64,000 nucleotides of DNA, taken from Ypsolopha sequella. Its lineage: Eukaryota; Arthropoda; Insecta; Lepidoptera; Ypsolophidae. Within the stretch, counting starts at the first letter, position 1; each line of letters starts with the position of its first letter. The notes under the pieces are model-generated. The model worked only from the letters and a program-made list of their open reading frames with translations. It was not told the origin of the DNA and ran no database searches. The stretch spans positions 9,904,201-9,968,200 of the forward strand of contig OW204001.1 of the NCBI GenBank assembly GCA_934047225.1, given 5' to 3'. Shown one piece after another: positions 32,689 to 42,856 of this stretch. Position numbers and translations under genes: made by a program.

Positions 32689-33110
32689 TTATGCAACAAA
32701 GATTGAAGAATCACGTCGAGGTGCATAATTGAAAAACTGCAGAGACGCAACCACACGTGCATTTGTCCCAAGAGCTGCAGTTGATTTCATACAGTGCATT
32801 GTGTGCGCAAGACATTCGAAGGCAGCCAGAGACTCAAAGGATTTCTCTCCATTCTTCAGAGGGCTATTGACGGTCTCCAATATCAATACGTAACTCGATG
32901 AGGACTGCTTGAAGCAGGCATATGGAACAGAACCCACACAATTATTGCTGCTCGTTTGATGGACTCTAATCTTGTGCTATATAGGTTACACTGTGTTCTT
33001 CTTACTGCCGTCTCAATATAGCGTATCCACGTTTCAAAAACATCTTTAATTATTGTTATATGCTCCTTTGTGCATTTTTGACAAATACCAAAATCTTGAT
33101 CATCTGTTAC
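32689..33110 (-). pseudogene. Broken open frames of unrecognised, probably transposon-derived protein
   Basis: Two minus frames lie end to end. The upstream one (about 33110-32900) encodes DFGICQKCTKEH, FETWIRYIETAVRR and RLESIKRAAIIVW; the next (32937-32689) encodes SPLKNGEKSFESLAAF, HTMHCMKSTAAL and NARVVASLQFF. The switch of frame near 32900 implies a frameshift. Composition is coding-like (CKKC-type pair, mixed amino acids), but I cannot name the family. Confidence 0.35.
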
Positions 33111-33207
33111 AGCCTTCTGTCAAAGTCAGTATAATTTTGATGAACATAAATACTCGCAACGTGCCAGTTAATCAAATTAGAACCTTCTTACTTACATTTT
33201 AACGTAA

Positions 33208-33630
33208 ATGAAGGAAATCGTAAATAAAATAAAAAATATAACAGCCAAACTTTCCCAATATTATACCCATTTACAATTTTTAGGAAAATGTTTGGAAATT
33301 GGTGCAGCACCGAAAGGGCTGATACCAAAAATTGCCCTCAGTGCAATACCACCAATAATCAGAAGCAACATGATTATGGTTAACTACATGAACGCCTTAC
33401 ACTCTACACACATGCTCTACATACAATATATACACCTCTGCACAGATCAGAAAAATTTCGCACAAAAAACCCATCCTTCCAGAAGAGCTACAAATAAATA
33501 TCCAAATACGCTACAAATAAATTTAAATATCTGCCTAACTTTGCCCGTTCAATTAGTCTTACTAAACAACCAATCAACCCAAATTTTGGATTTATTTACG
33601 TATATAACATGTGTTATTATTTTACTCTAA
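33208..33630 (+). pseudogene. Penelope-like element ORF, N-terminal fragment
   Basis: The frame opens MKEIVNKIKNITAKLSQYY, then HLQFLGKCLEIGAAPKGL and PKIALSAIPP. The H--FL--C-----PKGL pattern is characteristic of the N-terminal region of Penelope-like polymerases. After about 110 codons the frame continues as AT-rich sequence without motifs, so the polymerase and nuclease are gone. 33526-33560 resembles 876-905 in the first PLE. Confidence 0.6.
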
Positions 33631-33673
33631 TTAATGATTCTTTCGCTAAACTCATAAACTAAACATGAAAATC

Positions 33674-34497
33674 AGAGGTGCGATTGTGTAAGAAAATAGT
33701 CATGAAATCGTATTCATTTGATAGCTTAAAACTAATCATTTCACTTGTCAAACGGCCAATTTGAATTGTCTATGGTATTCATAGATGCTTTACGATTTGT
33801 ATTGTTATTTTAGACAATGAGTGAATGATTTGTTAAGATTGACAGATAATTCGAATTGTCTAAGATTTTGTTAGTTCATCGCTAATGTCAAATGATTGCG
33901 GCGACTTGTTGTCTATGACAATCGTTTAACGGTAAGTGTTTTTGATTATTTTGGAATAAAATTAGGTAAAACAATTTTTATTCAATAATACGATAAGATA
34001 TAGCGCTGTCTCTTTCAGACATCACATCTAGTAAAAAAAGTAATCCCGTGTCAAGCTCTTCAACTACATATACTGTTGAGTAGTAGTAAACTTATGCCAC
34101 CACCTGGGGTCGAGCAGCTGAAACTCGGTTTTCCTTCAATTGTTGCGTTTGGTTATACGAGTTGCATGGAGATAAGTTTCGATTGAATTCTATGTTTTAA
34201 ATTATAAAAATTAATTTTTGTGGTGGATTTAAAAAATGTAATCAAAAAGATCTATTATTTTTGTGTTTGACATAATTTTAAAGTAAATAAGTTATCAAAT
34301 TTCATTTTACGTAGGTAGTATACAATAAAATGCAATTTCATTTCGCATTTTTTAAACCATCGGTCATTTCTAAACCTTCGGTTACTTTTCGGTCTTCATT
34401 TTATGGACAGTTTTACACAATTCGAATTTGCCCTACACGATCCTTGACAATGGTATAGATTTATCATCTATGACCAACCTTACACAATCGCACCTCT
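33674..34497. mobile_element. 824 bp TIR element, family H
   Basis: Left end AGAGGTGCGATTGTGTAAG; right end CTTACACAATCGCACCTCT after one mismatch region. The interior has repeated TTCGAATTGTCTA-like motifs near both ends (33755, 33850, 34415), as in subterminal transposase-binding repeats. It has no frame and is non-autonomous. No clear target duplication. Confidence 0.75.
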
Positions 34498-34603
34498 TTA
34501 CATTACCAGAATACGGACGCCTCACAGAATAAGGTTGCGGGAAGCGCGCGGGGCGACTCGCTTGCAAGTGCGCCGCGCAGCAGGAATAAGACGATAGTTT
34601 TTT

Positions 34604-34716
34604 TCAAATACAGACTGTTCACAGGTATTTTACCTCTGACAGCTGTTCTATGTCCAATACTTAAGAAACATTTTCGATCAGCCTAGAGGTAAAATAACTG
34701 TGAACGATCTGTACCT
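34604..34716. repeat. Inverted repeat (short MITE-like)
   Basis: CAGACTGTTCACAGGTATTT, TACCTCTG and its partner AGAGGTAAAATAACTGTGAACGATCTG are inverted copies around a 45-base core. Confidence 0.65.
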
Positions 34717-34717
34717 A

Positions 34718-34738
34718 TCGCGGCCGCGGCCGCTAACT
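34718..34738. other. Overlapping NotI sites
   Basis: TCGCGGCCGCGGCCGCTA is an isolated GC-only stretch in AT-rich surroundings with two overlapping GCGGCCGC octamers. Natural occurrence is possible. Confidence 0.6.
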
Positions 34739-34739
34739 C

Positions 34740-34870
34740 AATGATTCCCTTAAGTAGCTGCACTATGCACTATGCCTGCTCTAACGCGTTTGTTTTTTAA
34801 CTCTCTATCCTGCTCTAATCAGATGCCGCGCATGCAACACTTCAGTTATTTTGAAATCGTGGCTACATTA
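34740..34870. repeat. Dispersed repeat shared with 20590-20720 (inverted)
   Basis: CTGCTCTAATCAGATGCCGC, CAACACTTCAGTTATTTTGA and TGGCTACATTATGAC are the reverse complement of 20590-20720. Confidence 0.5.
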
Positions 34871-35322
34871 TGACATTAACCATAATTTCTTTATGTAATA
34901 AAGATGTTTTTTTTTCGTTAGTATCTGCGTGTGTTGGTTTCGTTTCAATCGGTTTTGAAACACGGAAACTGAATCGCTTTTTTTGTGAAATTTATGCTTT
35001 TTGGAAAGTAGTTTAAGTTATAGAAGATTGAAAGTATGTTTATTTATAAAGTGTAATTAATAATTGCCTTGAGTCACAAAACACGCCATATTTTTTTCAA
35101 ATTTTTACCATCTCCATTGACGGAACTGAATCCAATACAAAACTGATGTTTAACATTGTGGAGCCCCTTAATTAATCTAAACGTTTCGCATGAGATATTT
35201 TACGTGTCCTTTCACAGTTCGTTAAGCGGGTGATTGTCATAAAGGGTGTCGATAAAATTCTGAGTACCCTCATAAAGATAAGAACAAAATATGTGGTATA
35301 AATGAGAGAAACGAGCTTAGGC
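34871..35322. other. No recognised feature
   Basis: No frame with a motif and no known repeat. Confidence 0.4.
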
Positions 35323-35542
35323 CACAAAATAGATACTACCAGAAGGCCGACTCGACGACGGAGCGAAAACAGACGCACACATGCATAGACGCGTACGTAT
35401 GATGATATCGGCAGAATTTCGTATTGGCATTCACCCGAGAATCTTCGAGATCGTCGTACGTACGAATAAAAAAAATAAAAAAAATGTGTGCGTGCGCCTG
35501 TTTTCGCTAGTTACTCGGAGTAAACATTCTGTAAGTTTTGTG
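35323..35542. mobile_element. 220 bp MITE, family G, copy 3 (inverted)
   Basis: CACAAAATAGATACTACCAG, AGCGAAAACAGACGCACACA, ATAGACGCGTACGTATGATG and the distal GTGCGTGCGCCTGTTTTCGCT match the reverse complement of copies 1 and 2. An A-rich insert (ATAAAAAAAATAAAAAAAAT) interrupts the right arm. It is not next to an RTE tail, so the MITE moves by itself. Confidence 0.8.
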
Positions 35543-35870
35543 CTTAGGCTCTGGGTGTACGAACATTGAGCAAAATTAAAAGCGAAATTAAGCAAGATTT
35601 TGGTAGTTAATTAAGCTTTTCTTAACACCTAACGGGAACTATTTTGCAATGAAGAACTTTATTTTGACAGCATTAAAACTGAAGCCCTAAGAATGACCTA
35701 TATTGATACTTTAGAGTTTAGATGCATAGAGAGTAAAATAGTTTTTATAAATTACCGTTTAAGGGCTTTTTTATTTTTATCTCCATAGATGCCAGTAGTT
35801 TTTTTAGCTTCAAACATATATGCATGTCATATAAAACTATTTAATTAAGTGTTTATATGAAATTGTTGAA
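35543..35870. other. Gap with MITE F-like fragment
   Basis: TTTTGACAGCATTAAAACTGAAGCCC at 35651-35680 resembles the right arm of 9477-9635. Nothing else recognised. Confidence 0.4.
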
Positions 35871-36059
35871 AAGTGTCAGCTGTAAAAAATTATTACGAAA
35901 CTTATCATGGAAATGGATGGCATTTAGGACGAACTGTTTTTGAAGATTTATTTTTTTAATCGAACTGAAAATAAAAACCAAATTTACAACGTAGATGTAA
36001 AACCTAGAAATCAACATTCAAACAATAAACAAATAATTGAAATAGCTATTGAATTACAG
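35871..36059. repeat. 190 bp dispersed repeat P, copy 2
   Basis: AAGTGTCAGCTGTAAAAAATT to AATAGCTATTGAATTACAG, collinear with 14313-14499. Confidence 0.75.
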
Positions 36060-36500
36060 GAATTATGAAGTCATGAATCTGGAAGAAAATTTCGGCAATT
36101 TCATAGGTAAATACCTATTATATAAAATAAATTGAAGCCTTATTCTTTAAAATTTTGATATTCACTCTCTGCTTTCATTAATGATATTTGTTGGGTCTCT
36201 AATCAAGGCAAAGCAAACAGTGGCTAATTAGAAAACTTTGCCTGCAACACATCCATTCGTTACACTACGCGTTAGGGTTATTTATCTTGCAACAATCAAG
36301 CTTCAAAAGAAAAATATAGGCAACCTGTAACTACATACATTCATCACTTTGTTGTCACACCGTTGCACAGTATGCTAATTCAATATTTTAACTTGACAAA
36401 ATTATTTTCGTGAATAAATTTCTTAATTAGGCACGTGTTAGTAGTAAAAAAGATTATAGGATAATAAAAAAAATAAAACTTCAATATTTTCAACATAAAT
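36060..36500. other. No recognised feature
   Basis: AT-rich; lies just beyond the 3' end of the candidate small gene. Confidence 0.4.
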
Positions 36501-36502
36501 AA

Positions 36503-36508
36503 TTTATT
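36503..36508 (-). terminator. Polyadenylation signal AATAAA of the small gene
   Basis: AATAAA on the minus strand, 26-31 bases past the stop codon at 36534. The short 3' UTR would be typical of insect microprotein genes, but the local sequence is A/T-rich. Confidence 0.4.
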
Positions 36509-36533
36509 TAATAAAATAAATTAGAAATTTGGT

Positions 36534-36945
36534 TCACTTAATAACTCTTTTTGGGACAGGGTTTGTTCTTTTTGTAGGAATTTTTCTTAAGCCTGCAATA
36601 AATGGGTCTGACGCAACAAATAAATATAGCATCATATCCTTATTGCCATCATATCCATTGAACAACTTCTGCCGCGTTATAGGAGAAGGTCCGACTGAAA
36701 AAAAAACATGAAAAATATGTCGCATCATTTCGCAATTTAAAAGTAGCAGGTATTCAAAGTGTACACTTTATACTGTGTAACGTGTAGGTATATAATCAGA
36801 CTGAAGCAGCGCGGGACTACATAACTTTTTAGTGTTTCAAGTAAAATTGTTGGTGCTAAATTAACTAATATTTCAAGTAAGATTTTAAGGGCATCAAAGG
36901 ATAGATAATAAAAATTAAAAACTTACCTGTTGAAGTAGAAGCCAT
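36534..36945 (-). CDS. Candidate two-exon small gene, 59-residue protein of unknown function
   Basis: The minus strand carries a compact gene model. Exon 1 is 36945-36927 (ATGGCTTCTACTTCAACAG) followed at once by the donor GTAAGT. A 232-base intron ends with TTTTTTTTTCAG. Exon 2 is 36694-36534, ending in TGA. The splice keeps the frame and gives 59 residues: MASTSTVGPS at the start, a middle with QKLFNGYDGNKD and MMLYLFVASDPFIAGL, and a basic, proline-containing end (KRTNPVPKRVIK). AATAAA lies about 25 bases after the stop. It could be a host microprotein with one short hydrophobic segment, perhaps mitochondrial, or a transposon-borne ORF. I cannot name a family. Splice-signal quality is the main support. 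Confidence 0.5.
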
Positions 36946-37040
36946 CACCAAAGATCCCTTTAATTTACTTTTCACAAAAACAAGTTAGTACGTCAATTAG
37001 CGATGGGTCTTTGAAGCGCATGTATTATCTATGGAAGCGC

Positions 37041-37046
37041 ACTGAC
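37041..37046 (-). promoter_or_regulatory. Possible initiator for the small gene
   Basis: The minus strand reads CCGGTCAGTGCGC; TCAGT is the arthropod initiator consensus. It lies about 100 bases upstream of the ATG at 36945. No TATA box was found, and a pentamer alone is weak. Confidence 0.3.
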
Positions 37047-37285
37047 CGGGTGCACAACGAAGCAATACCGGTTGTTAGTCTTTGCTCGCCACCTATTCAT
37101 AGAATTTATTGTTAGGGCAGGTAGAAAAAATATATGTAGTCCACTAATGGGTCCTGTATACGAAAATCAGTAAAAAATGTGTATTAGCAGGTATTAGAGA
37201 CTTGAAATAATGAATTTTGTCAAGCTACTTTTTAAAATTAGCACATAGTGCGTTGCTCATTTTGTATTCATTAACTAAAAGCCTT

Positions 37286-37450
37286 TTTTTAGGGTTTTGT
37301 ACCTTTTCATGAAAAAACTTAAACCCTTAAAGGATCTGCCTGTTGTCCGTCTATCTATCTGTTTGTCTGTCTCTGTGTCAAAACTGGATTGAGATTGAAG
37401 CCTAATATTTTACACGAATATGGTGCTGCAGACATGAGGTCTTTGATGTG
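37286..37450 (-). repeat. GGTTCCGTA repeat fragment, reverse orientation
   Basis: TTTTTTTAGGGTTTTGTACC and CTGTTGTCCGTCTATCTATC, TGTTTGTCTGTCTCTGTGTC are the family tail in reverse, directly next to a forward copy. Confidence 0.6.
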
Positions 37451-37797
37451 GATCTTGAAAAAACTGGCCAAGTGCGAGTTGAACTCGCACACTAGGGTTC
37501 CGTACCACCACACAATACGGTATACAAAGCAGTTTGGTAAGTAACTCTACTTGCAGTTATGAGGGACCAACTTAACTAACTTAACACTAACGATCTATTA
37601 AACTCTTTGTATCTAAAGGGTCTAATTAAATTGGTCAGTTATAACTTCATAAATAATTAAATGTTTGTAATTTTCAGATTTTTTCCTATGTATGTGCTAT
37701 AAGACCTACCTGTACAGACAGACCTGTACAGACCGACTTGATAGACGGACAACAAAGCTCCGTTTTTCATTTTCTTGTTGGAGCCCTAAAAATGAGG
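37451..37797 (+). repeat. GGTTCCGTA repeat, forward copy
   Basis: Head AAAAACTGGCCAAGTGCGAG, then CTAGGGTTCCGTACCACCAC, the polar GACAGACCTGTACAGACCG stretch and the tail TGGAGCCCTAAAAATGA. It forms a head-to-head pair with 37286-37450. Confidence 0.7.
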
Positions 37798-37868
37798 GAT
37801 CAATAAGTGAGGTATCAGTTTTTTTTTGTGATAGTAACCGCTAAATTAAATTATTGTTATGCTTTACA

Positions 37869-38260
37869 ACAGAGGTAGCCAAACTTTTGAGCTGTGATGT
37901 CTACTTGTGCTCAAAAATATTACATGCGGTCGACTGAAAGGCAGGGTTTAAAAGGGGAAAAAAACAACTTTGGTCATAAGTTACTTAAGTAGTTAATTGA
38001 AAGTACAAAATTCACGTTTTTAACTCTGCTTTGCGTTTTTGGGTGGATATTTGACACTCCATAATATGCTCCAGAATTTTATCATATTGGGCAGTGTAAA
38101 AACTAACTGGGAGGTGCAAATAGGAAGTTAAATTGGCCTCTGTTAAGCGAGAATGATGCTTCGTTTTTATTGCATTCATAGTGGAAAATGTCAAAAATCT
38201 TAAACGAGCTGCCCTAGAAGGACGTATGCCGGCCAAATTGGCGAAATACTGAAGAATTCA
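37869..38260 (-). mobile_element. hAT-superfamily transposon, 3' end with transposase tail
   Basis: The plus strand shows CAGAGGTAGCCAAACTTTTG at 37869, matching the CAGNGGT-type terminal repeat of hAT elements. Just inside is a minus-strand frame (38236-38012) ending a transposase. The other end is lost; a family A element lies at 38291. A target duplication therefore cannot be checked. Confidence 0.6.
38012..38236 (-). pseudogene. hAT-type transposase C-terminal fragment (ZBED/GTF2IRD2-like)
   Basis: The frame contains RFLTFSTMNAIKTKHHSRL, TEANLTSYLHLP and YDKILEHIMECQIST. The FSTM--IK-K-RSRLT---L pattern is the hAT C-terminal dimerisation region as found in ZBED5, FAM200 and GTF2IRD2-like proteins. 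It normally ends soon after this block, as here. The catalytic part is absent. Confidence 0.6.
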
Positions 38261-38290
38261 ATAAGTACCCGAAATAAAAAAGCTTGTATA

Positions 38291-39014
38291 CAGGTTGGAA
38301 AAAATTCAAGGGCCCCGGAGGGGAGCTACCTTAAATCCTTTAGTTAGCTTATTTTACTGAAAGGAAACATTCCTTTCTTTTTTAAAAGAAACAAAACTGC
38401 GTTCAAAGTTCTTCTAAAATTTGCTTGTCTCACCCGGGAATCGAACCAAGTAAAAATTAAAAAAATAAACCCTCGCTACTTTATTATACGAATCGGTAGG
38501 ATTATTGTTCAGGATAAAATTTGTCTAATAAACATTTGGTCTTACACTGATACCCATGAAATTAAATATTTATTACAAGTTTTTTATTGATGATACCTAG
38601 TACTTTTTACTTGTAACAAGTAAATGACACGTTATGATTTAATTATCTATCTAACATCCAAAAACATCGTATGAAGTACAAGCTTCCTAATTTGAAATTC
38701 GAACGATAACTTTCAAAATTTTTTAAATCGGTAAAAGTATTCGTTCCAATTTCAAATTTTGTTTTGTTTTGCTTTAACTTATCAGGACTCTTTTCTCTTC
38801 TTTATGTGTTCTTCGTATTGATGATACAATAAAATTAATATTAGTTTTTACTTTTTTTCATTTCAAAGACCAAATGTTTCTTAGACAAATTTTGTTCTGA
38901 ACAATAATCCTACCGATTCGTTATCGAATCGTTGTCGTTATCGAAAACCGTATGTTTATTATTTTAAGTTTTTTCGATTCCCGGGTAAGACAAGCGAATT
39001 TTAGAAGAACCCTG
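38291..39014. mobile_element. Long-TIR DNA element, family A, copy 2 (deleted right end)
   Basis: Starts CAGGTTGGAAAAAATTC after TA and follows copy 1 through GGGCCCCGGAGGGGAGC, CACCCGGGAATCGAACC and ATTATACGAATCGGTAGG. The right arm runs to GGTAAGACAAGCGAATTTTAG and then jumps to ACCCTG-TA, so about 150 bases of the right arm are missing while the terminal bases and TA flank remain. Confidence 0.8.
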
Positions 39015-39016
39015 TA

Positions 39017-39115
39017 TAGATTGATGGATGTGGATGAGGCGAAAGAAGTGTGTCAGGATCGTAGCAGATGGAAATCTGTGGTCTGCCTAATACCCTGAGA
39101 GACAGACGTGATTAT
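39017..39115 (+). pseudogene. RTE-like LINE ORF2 C-terminal remnant
   Basis: Plus translation gives MDVEEAKEVCQDRSRWKSVV, a frequent ending of lepidopteran RTE-type LINE proteins, followed by a stop and GAGACAGACGTGATTATGTA. It immediately abuts family A copy 2, which may have inserted into it. Confidence 0.55.
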
Positions 39116-39463
39116 GTACAGTTTGTATTTGGAGTTAATAAAACTCAAGCCGTTACAAAAAAAAGAGGTGGCTGTTTTATATTAAAGTCGCGAGACCCTA
39201 CAAAGTATCTACTTGTACATTGTATTATACTTATCTGAACTTTTTAACGTATCTGGAAATTGTCGGCACGTTAAAGAAAAAAACTTTTGTTATCCTAGTG
39301 TTCGAACGAGGGTATGGGTAACTTTTTACACGTAGGCAATATATTTTTTAACTTTTAACTAGATGAGTCAAAACTTTTAAAGTTGGTAATATTTATTGCT
39401 TAAAGGACTTTATAAGCTTACAGCTTTTTGTTCATGTATTAAACGTTCTGATTTTAATTTATA
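39116..39463. other. No recognised feature
   Basis: No frame or repeat recognised. Confidence 0.4.
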
Positions 39464-39728
39464 CAAGGTGTAACAGAAAGGGGTAACCATATTTGAAGAG
39501 CTTATTCTGTCAATGGTATAGAACAACTTTTAGTATGGAGCCAACACTGAAATCTGAAAAAAAATCTGCCCTTCCATACATTTCAGCCGAGCGGCATTGC
39601 ATTTTTCTATGAAACAGTTGATTTTTTTTTCGGGATACACGGTTTGTTGCATAGTAAAAGTTGTTGATATAATAATCATTGACTGAATAAGCTCTTCAAA
39701 TATGGTTACACCTTTCTGTTACACGTTG
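39464..39728. mobile_element. TA-flanked MITE, family C, copy 2
   Basis: CAAGGTGTAACAGAAAGGGG to CCTTTCTGTTACACGTTG with TA on both sides. The centre has CATTTCAGCCGAGCGGCATTG as in copy 1, and GCTTATTCTGTCAATGG pairs with CATTGACTGAATAAGC. Confidence 0.85.
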
Positions 39729-40404
39729 TATAACTAGTTATAACTCTTGTTATTTTAATATAGTAATTGCAATTTATTTAGAGTTCCGTACGAAAAGGCA
39801 AAAAAGAATCATTATAATAACCATTATTTGCATCAATAATTACAAATTATACATTTGTTATTTTTAAATCATGAATCATTTATTAAAATTTGAATTCAGT
39901 GAAATTAAAGCTATCAAATCAAATAACTTTTAGCTTCGTATTGGTAACAAAATATTAAGGAATAATTACAACACCCAAAATATTACTTTTAGCTAAGAAA
40001 AATGTATACCAATAGTTTAATTTTTTTTTAAATAAATTATTTTTTATATCAGCGGACAAATTTTACAAACAGACAGACTTTGTATTTCATGTATTTAGAG
40101 ATGATCAAACTGAAACAACATATATTGACACACTCTTATTAACAAAAAAAAAGAATCATTCAAATTCATTAAGAAATGACGGAGTTAAGGAGCAACTTAC
40201 CCAAAAAATAGGTGTAGAAAAAAAAACAAGTGTGTTGAGAACCTTCTCTTTTTTAAAATCGGTTAAAATGAAGATAAAAAAATATCAATTCCACTCAAAA
40301 ATCTATCTCCGACATTTTGTGGTGAGTAGTTTGTATTTGTATTTAATGGCAACACTGTTTAATGACAATTGAAGTAATGTCCGATAGATTAAGGAATTTT
40401 GGTT
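39729..40404. other. No recognised feature
   Basis: AT-rich. TAGAGTTCCGTACGAAAAGG at 39779 is a trace of the GGTTCCGTA repeat. Confidence 0.4.
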
Positions 40405-41247
40405 CATTTTGGTCCTGATCTTATACCAGTCTTCATAGTTAAACTGTCCGAGAGTCTAGCTTATCCGCTTACAATCTTATTTAGACGATCTCTTTCGGAG
40501 GGAGTGGTTCCTAAAGTATGGAAGGAAGCATTTGTTACCCCAGTCCTTAAAAAAAGGTGACAAAGCGAATGTCGAAAATTATCGGCCTATTTCGAAACTA
40601 TGCCTCTTCGCCAAAATACTGGAACGCATTGTTTACAATCAAGTCTACGCTGCTCTTAAATCTTCATTTAATCCCAACCAACATGGCTTTCTCAAGAATC
40701 GGTCCGTAGTCTCCAACCTAGTAACAGCTAACGAATTTATAACACGTAGTATGGATGAACATTCACAAATCATCATCAGCTTCTGTGTGTGTAGCACATC
40801 ATCAGCTAAAAGAGCTTTAACACTTTTACACTTTAAAAATGAGTAAGTAAATTCTTTCAATTTATCTATTCTTAAATGTTAATTGTTTATTTCTAATTAA
40901 ACTAAAATTTAATATTATTATTGTAGTATTTGTGAGCTAAAACTGTTAGTTAAACTGTTATGCCCCTACGGCTCACTTATTTGTAATCTAAAACTGTAAG
41001 TTAAACTGTTATGCCCCTACGGCACACTTATTTCACAGTATAAGAAATATACTGTGCTTATTTGTAAGCTAAAACTGTAATTTAAACTGTTAAGTTAAAC
41101 TATTATGCCCCTATGGCTCACTTCTATTTAATTTTGTCATCCATTAGGTGAAGATTTTTTATCGGCATTTAGTTATTTATTCATAATGTTTACTGTACCT
41201 ATTTGTCTGTTAATCTTCCTATGAGTAAATAAATAAATAAATAAAAT
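40405..41247 (+). mobile_element. Jockey-like LINE, internally deleted
   Basis: The 5' part encodes the first fingers blocks of a non-LTR reverse transcriptase, then jumps to a short C-terminal stretch (SSAKRALTLLHFKNE, stop at 40844-40846). A 3' UTR follows with three tandem copies of a CCCCTACGGCTCACTTATTT, AACTGTAAGTTAAACTGTTA unit (about 40920-41125) and a TAAATAAATAAATAAA tail at 41227. The palm domain is missing. Deletion inside a LINE that keeps a proper tail suggests a deletion after insertion. Confidence 0.7.
40420..40846 (+). pseudogene. Non-LTR reverse transcriptase fragment with frameshift
   Basis: The first frame has GPDLIPVFIVKLSESLAYPL, LSEGVVPKVWKEAFVTPVLK; at the A-run near 40550 the frame shifts by one, and reading resumes with KKGDKANVENYRPIS, LFAKILERIVYNQV and NPNQHGFLKNRSVVSNL. 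P--WK-A-V-P--KKGD--NYRPIS and Q-GF---RS--TNL are reverse transcriptase blocks 1-2a. The YADD catalytic motif is deleted. Confidence 0.75.
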
Positions 41248-42424
41248 TTCAGAGACAATAAAGACTTTGACGCAGGACTTCAGTGGTGGCGCGACTCTAG
41301 GTTTTGGATTCCGAATTAAGCAGATTCATTTCATGTAAAACACGTTAAATAAATAGAAATACGTTATAAATTTAATAACTTTCCTATGGCAGGTAGTTCC
41401 CTGATATTTTTTCATAAAGTCACTGTGATTTCTGCAGGATTTTACTACGCAGGACGACATTTTCGCAATTTTTTATGTACGACGTAAGCGCGTTTCGAAA
41501 GGCCAGGTTCGCTGCAGAATGGCGGTTGATAGACTTATGTTTTTGTTTGTGTGCGTCCCGGTTCGTGCGTACAATACAAGCGTGTAGACTTATCATGGGG
41601 TGCCTCAATATCACATCAGTTCAAAATAATTTGAAAATAATTTTCATTAGAGTGAAGGTAGAAACTCGCACTTGACAGTTCTTTTTTTTTAAGCAATGAT
41701 GTTCAAATATAATGATGATGATGCAAAATGTTAGCTGAATAACGTTTGAAATATTATTTAAAATTTATCGGAACGTCTAACGCATAAAAGACAGTGCTTA
41801 TTCAGACAGAAGTCGACAGAACAAGAGAATAGGTACTAAATTAACTTTAGTATGCACTGACAAGAGTAAAATTTAATTAACTGAGCTGTCAGTGTCATTT
41901 ACTAGAAACAGCAGAGCGGCCATGTCTGATTGTGGAGCGAAATATTTGAAAATGAATAATCCTTGTGCTCATTACCTACGCTGTTTTTGCAAGCACTTTA
42001 GTTTTTGACAGATTGAAATTGATAAATTCAACTGAAGCGTATCAAACTTCAAATAAACTTGCTTACTTGAGCAATTAATGGGTGAGATGTCATTATCCAC
42101 GACTTTATTTAATTTTATTGCTTAATACTAGAATAGCTTGTATGATTTGATTGATGGGTGTGCTTTGCTTGTCGTCGGCGTTGTACCTTCTTTTGACTTT
42201 TTGTTGAAAGACTTCGGTCTATTGACATATAGGTACAATGTTTGTAGTTAGGAGCTTGTTTTTGGGCGTTATAGTATTTCTTGTTATTTTGTTACAAATC
42301 TGAACAATCAACCCTTAATCGTTATTTACGTTTAAATTAAAAAAACACTCAACATATCATATTCTGTCTGTTTCTAATAATCCGTAGTTTTAGTTATACA
42401 TCAAAAAGTATGAAGCACTCTAAC
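41248..42424. other. No recognised gene
   Basis: Overlapping frames on opposite strands at 41420-41675 have no motif. The rest is AT-rich and unassigned. Confidence 0.4.
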
Positions 42425-42856
42425 GCACACACCTGATTCATGAGACACCTTTTCTAAAGGTGCCACACGACCGCAGCGGAGCGGGACAAGACAATGTAAA
42501 ATGTTTAATCCATCCGTCCAGTTCGGTCAGGCGATCCTGACGCACAACGTTGCCGTGAGCGGTTCAACGCAACGTCATGACGCAGCGTTACGAGGCTATA
42601 GTGCGCGCCAATCTTTTAGTCGCCTCTGAGTGAGTTACGAGTGCAAGCTTGCGCAGGTACAGTCAAGGAAACAATAATATCGACGGTTGATTATTAAATG
42701 TTTACTATAAGTGGGAAGGTGTACTTGTTGTACCTAGCTATTTAATTATTTATTTATTATTTTAGTGCAATCTTAAGTATATAAATAAAACGCATTAATA
42801 TTAAAAATAAGTAAATTTATAATGTACAAATATAGGCAAATACGTTGTTACTCTAT

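Noticed and set aside
34604..34716. Rho-independent terminator-like hairpin (also 52898, 59631)
   Set aside because: No prokaryotic gene context; better explained as MITEs or palindromes.
34718..34738. GCGGCCGC pair as cloning vector contamination
   Set aside because: Flanking sequence is ordinary insect-like DNA with no polylinker or vector sequence.
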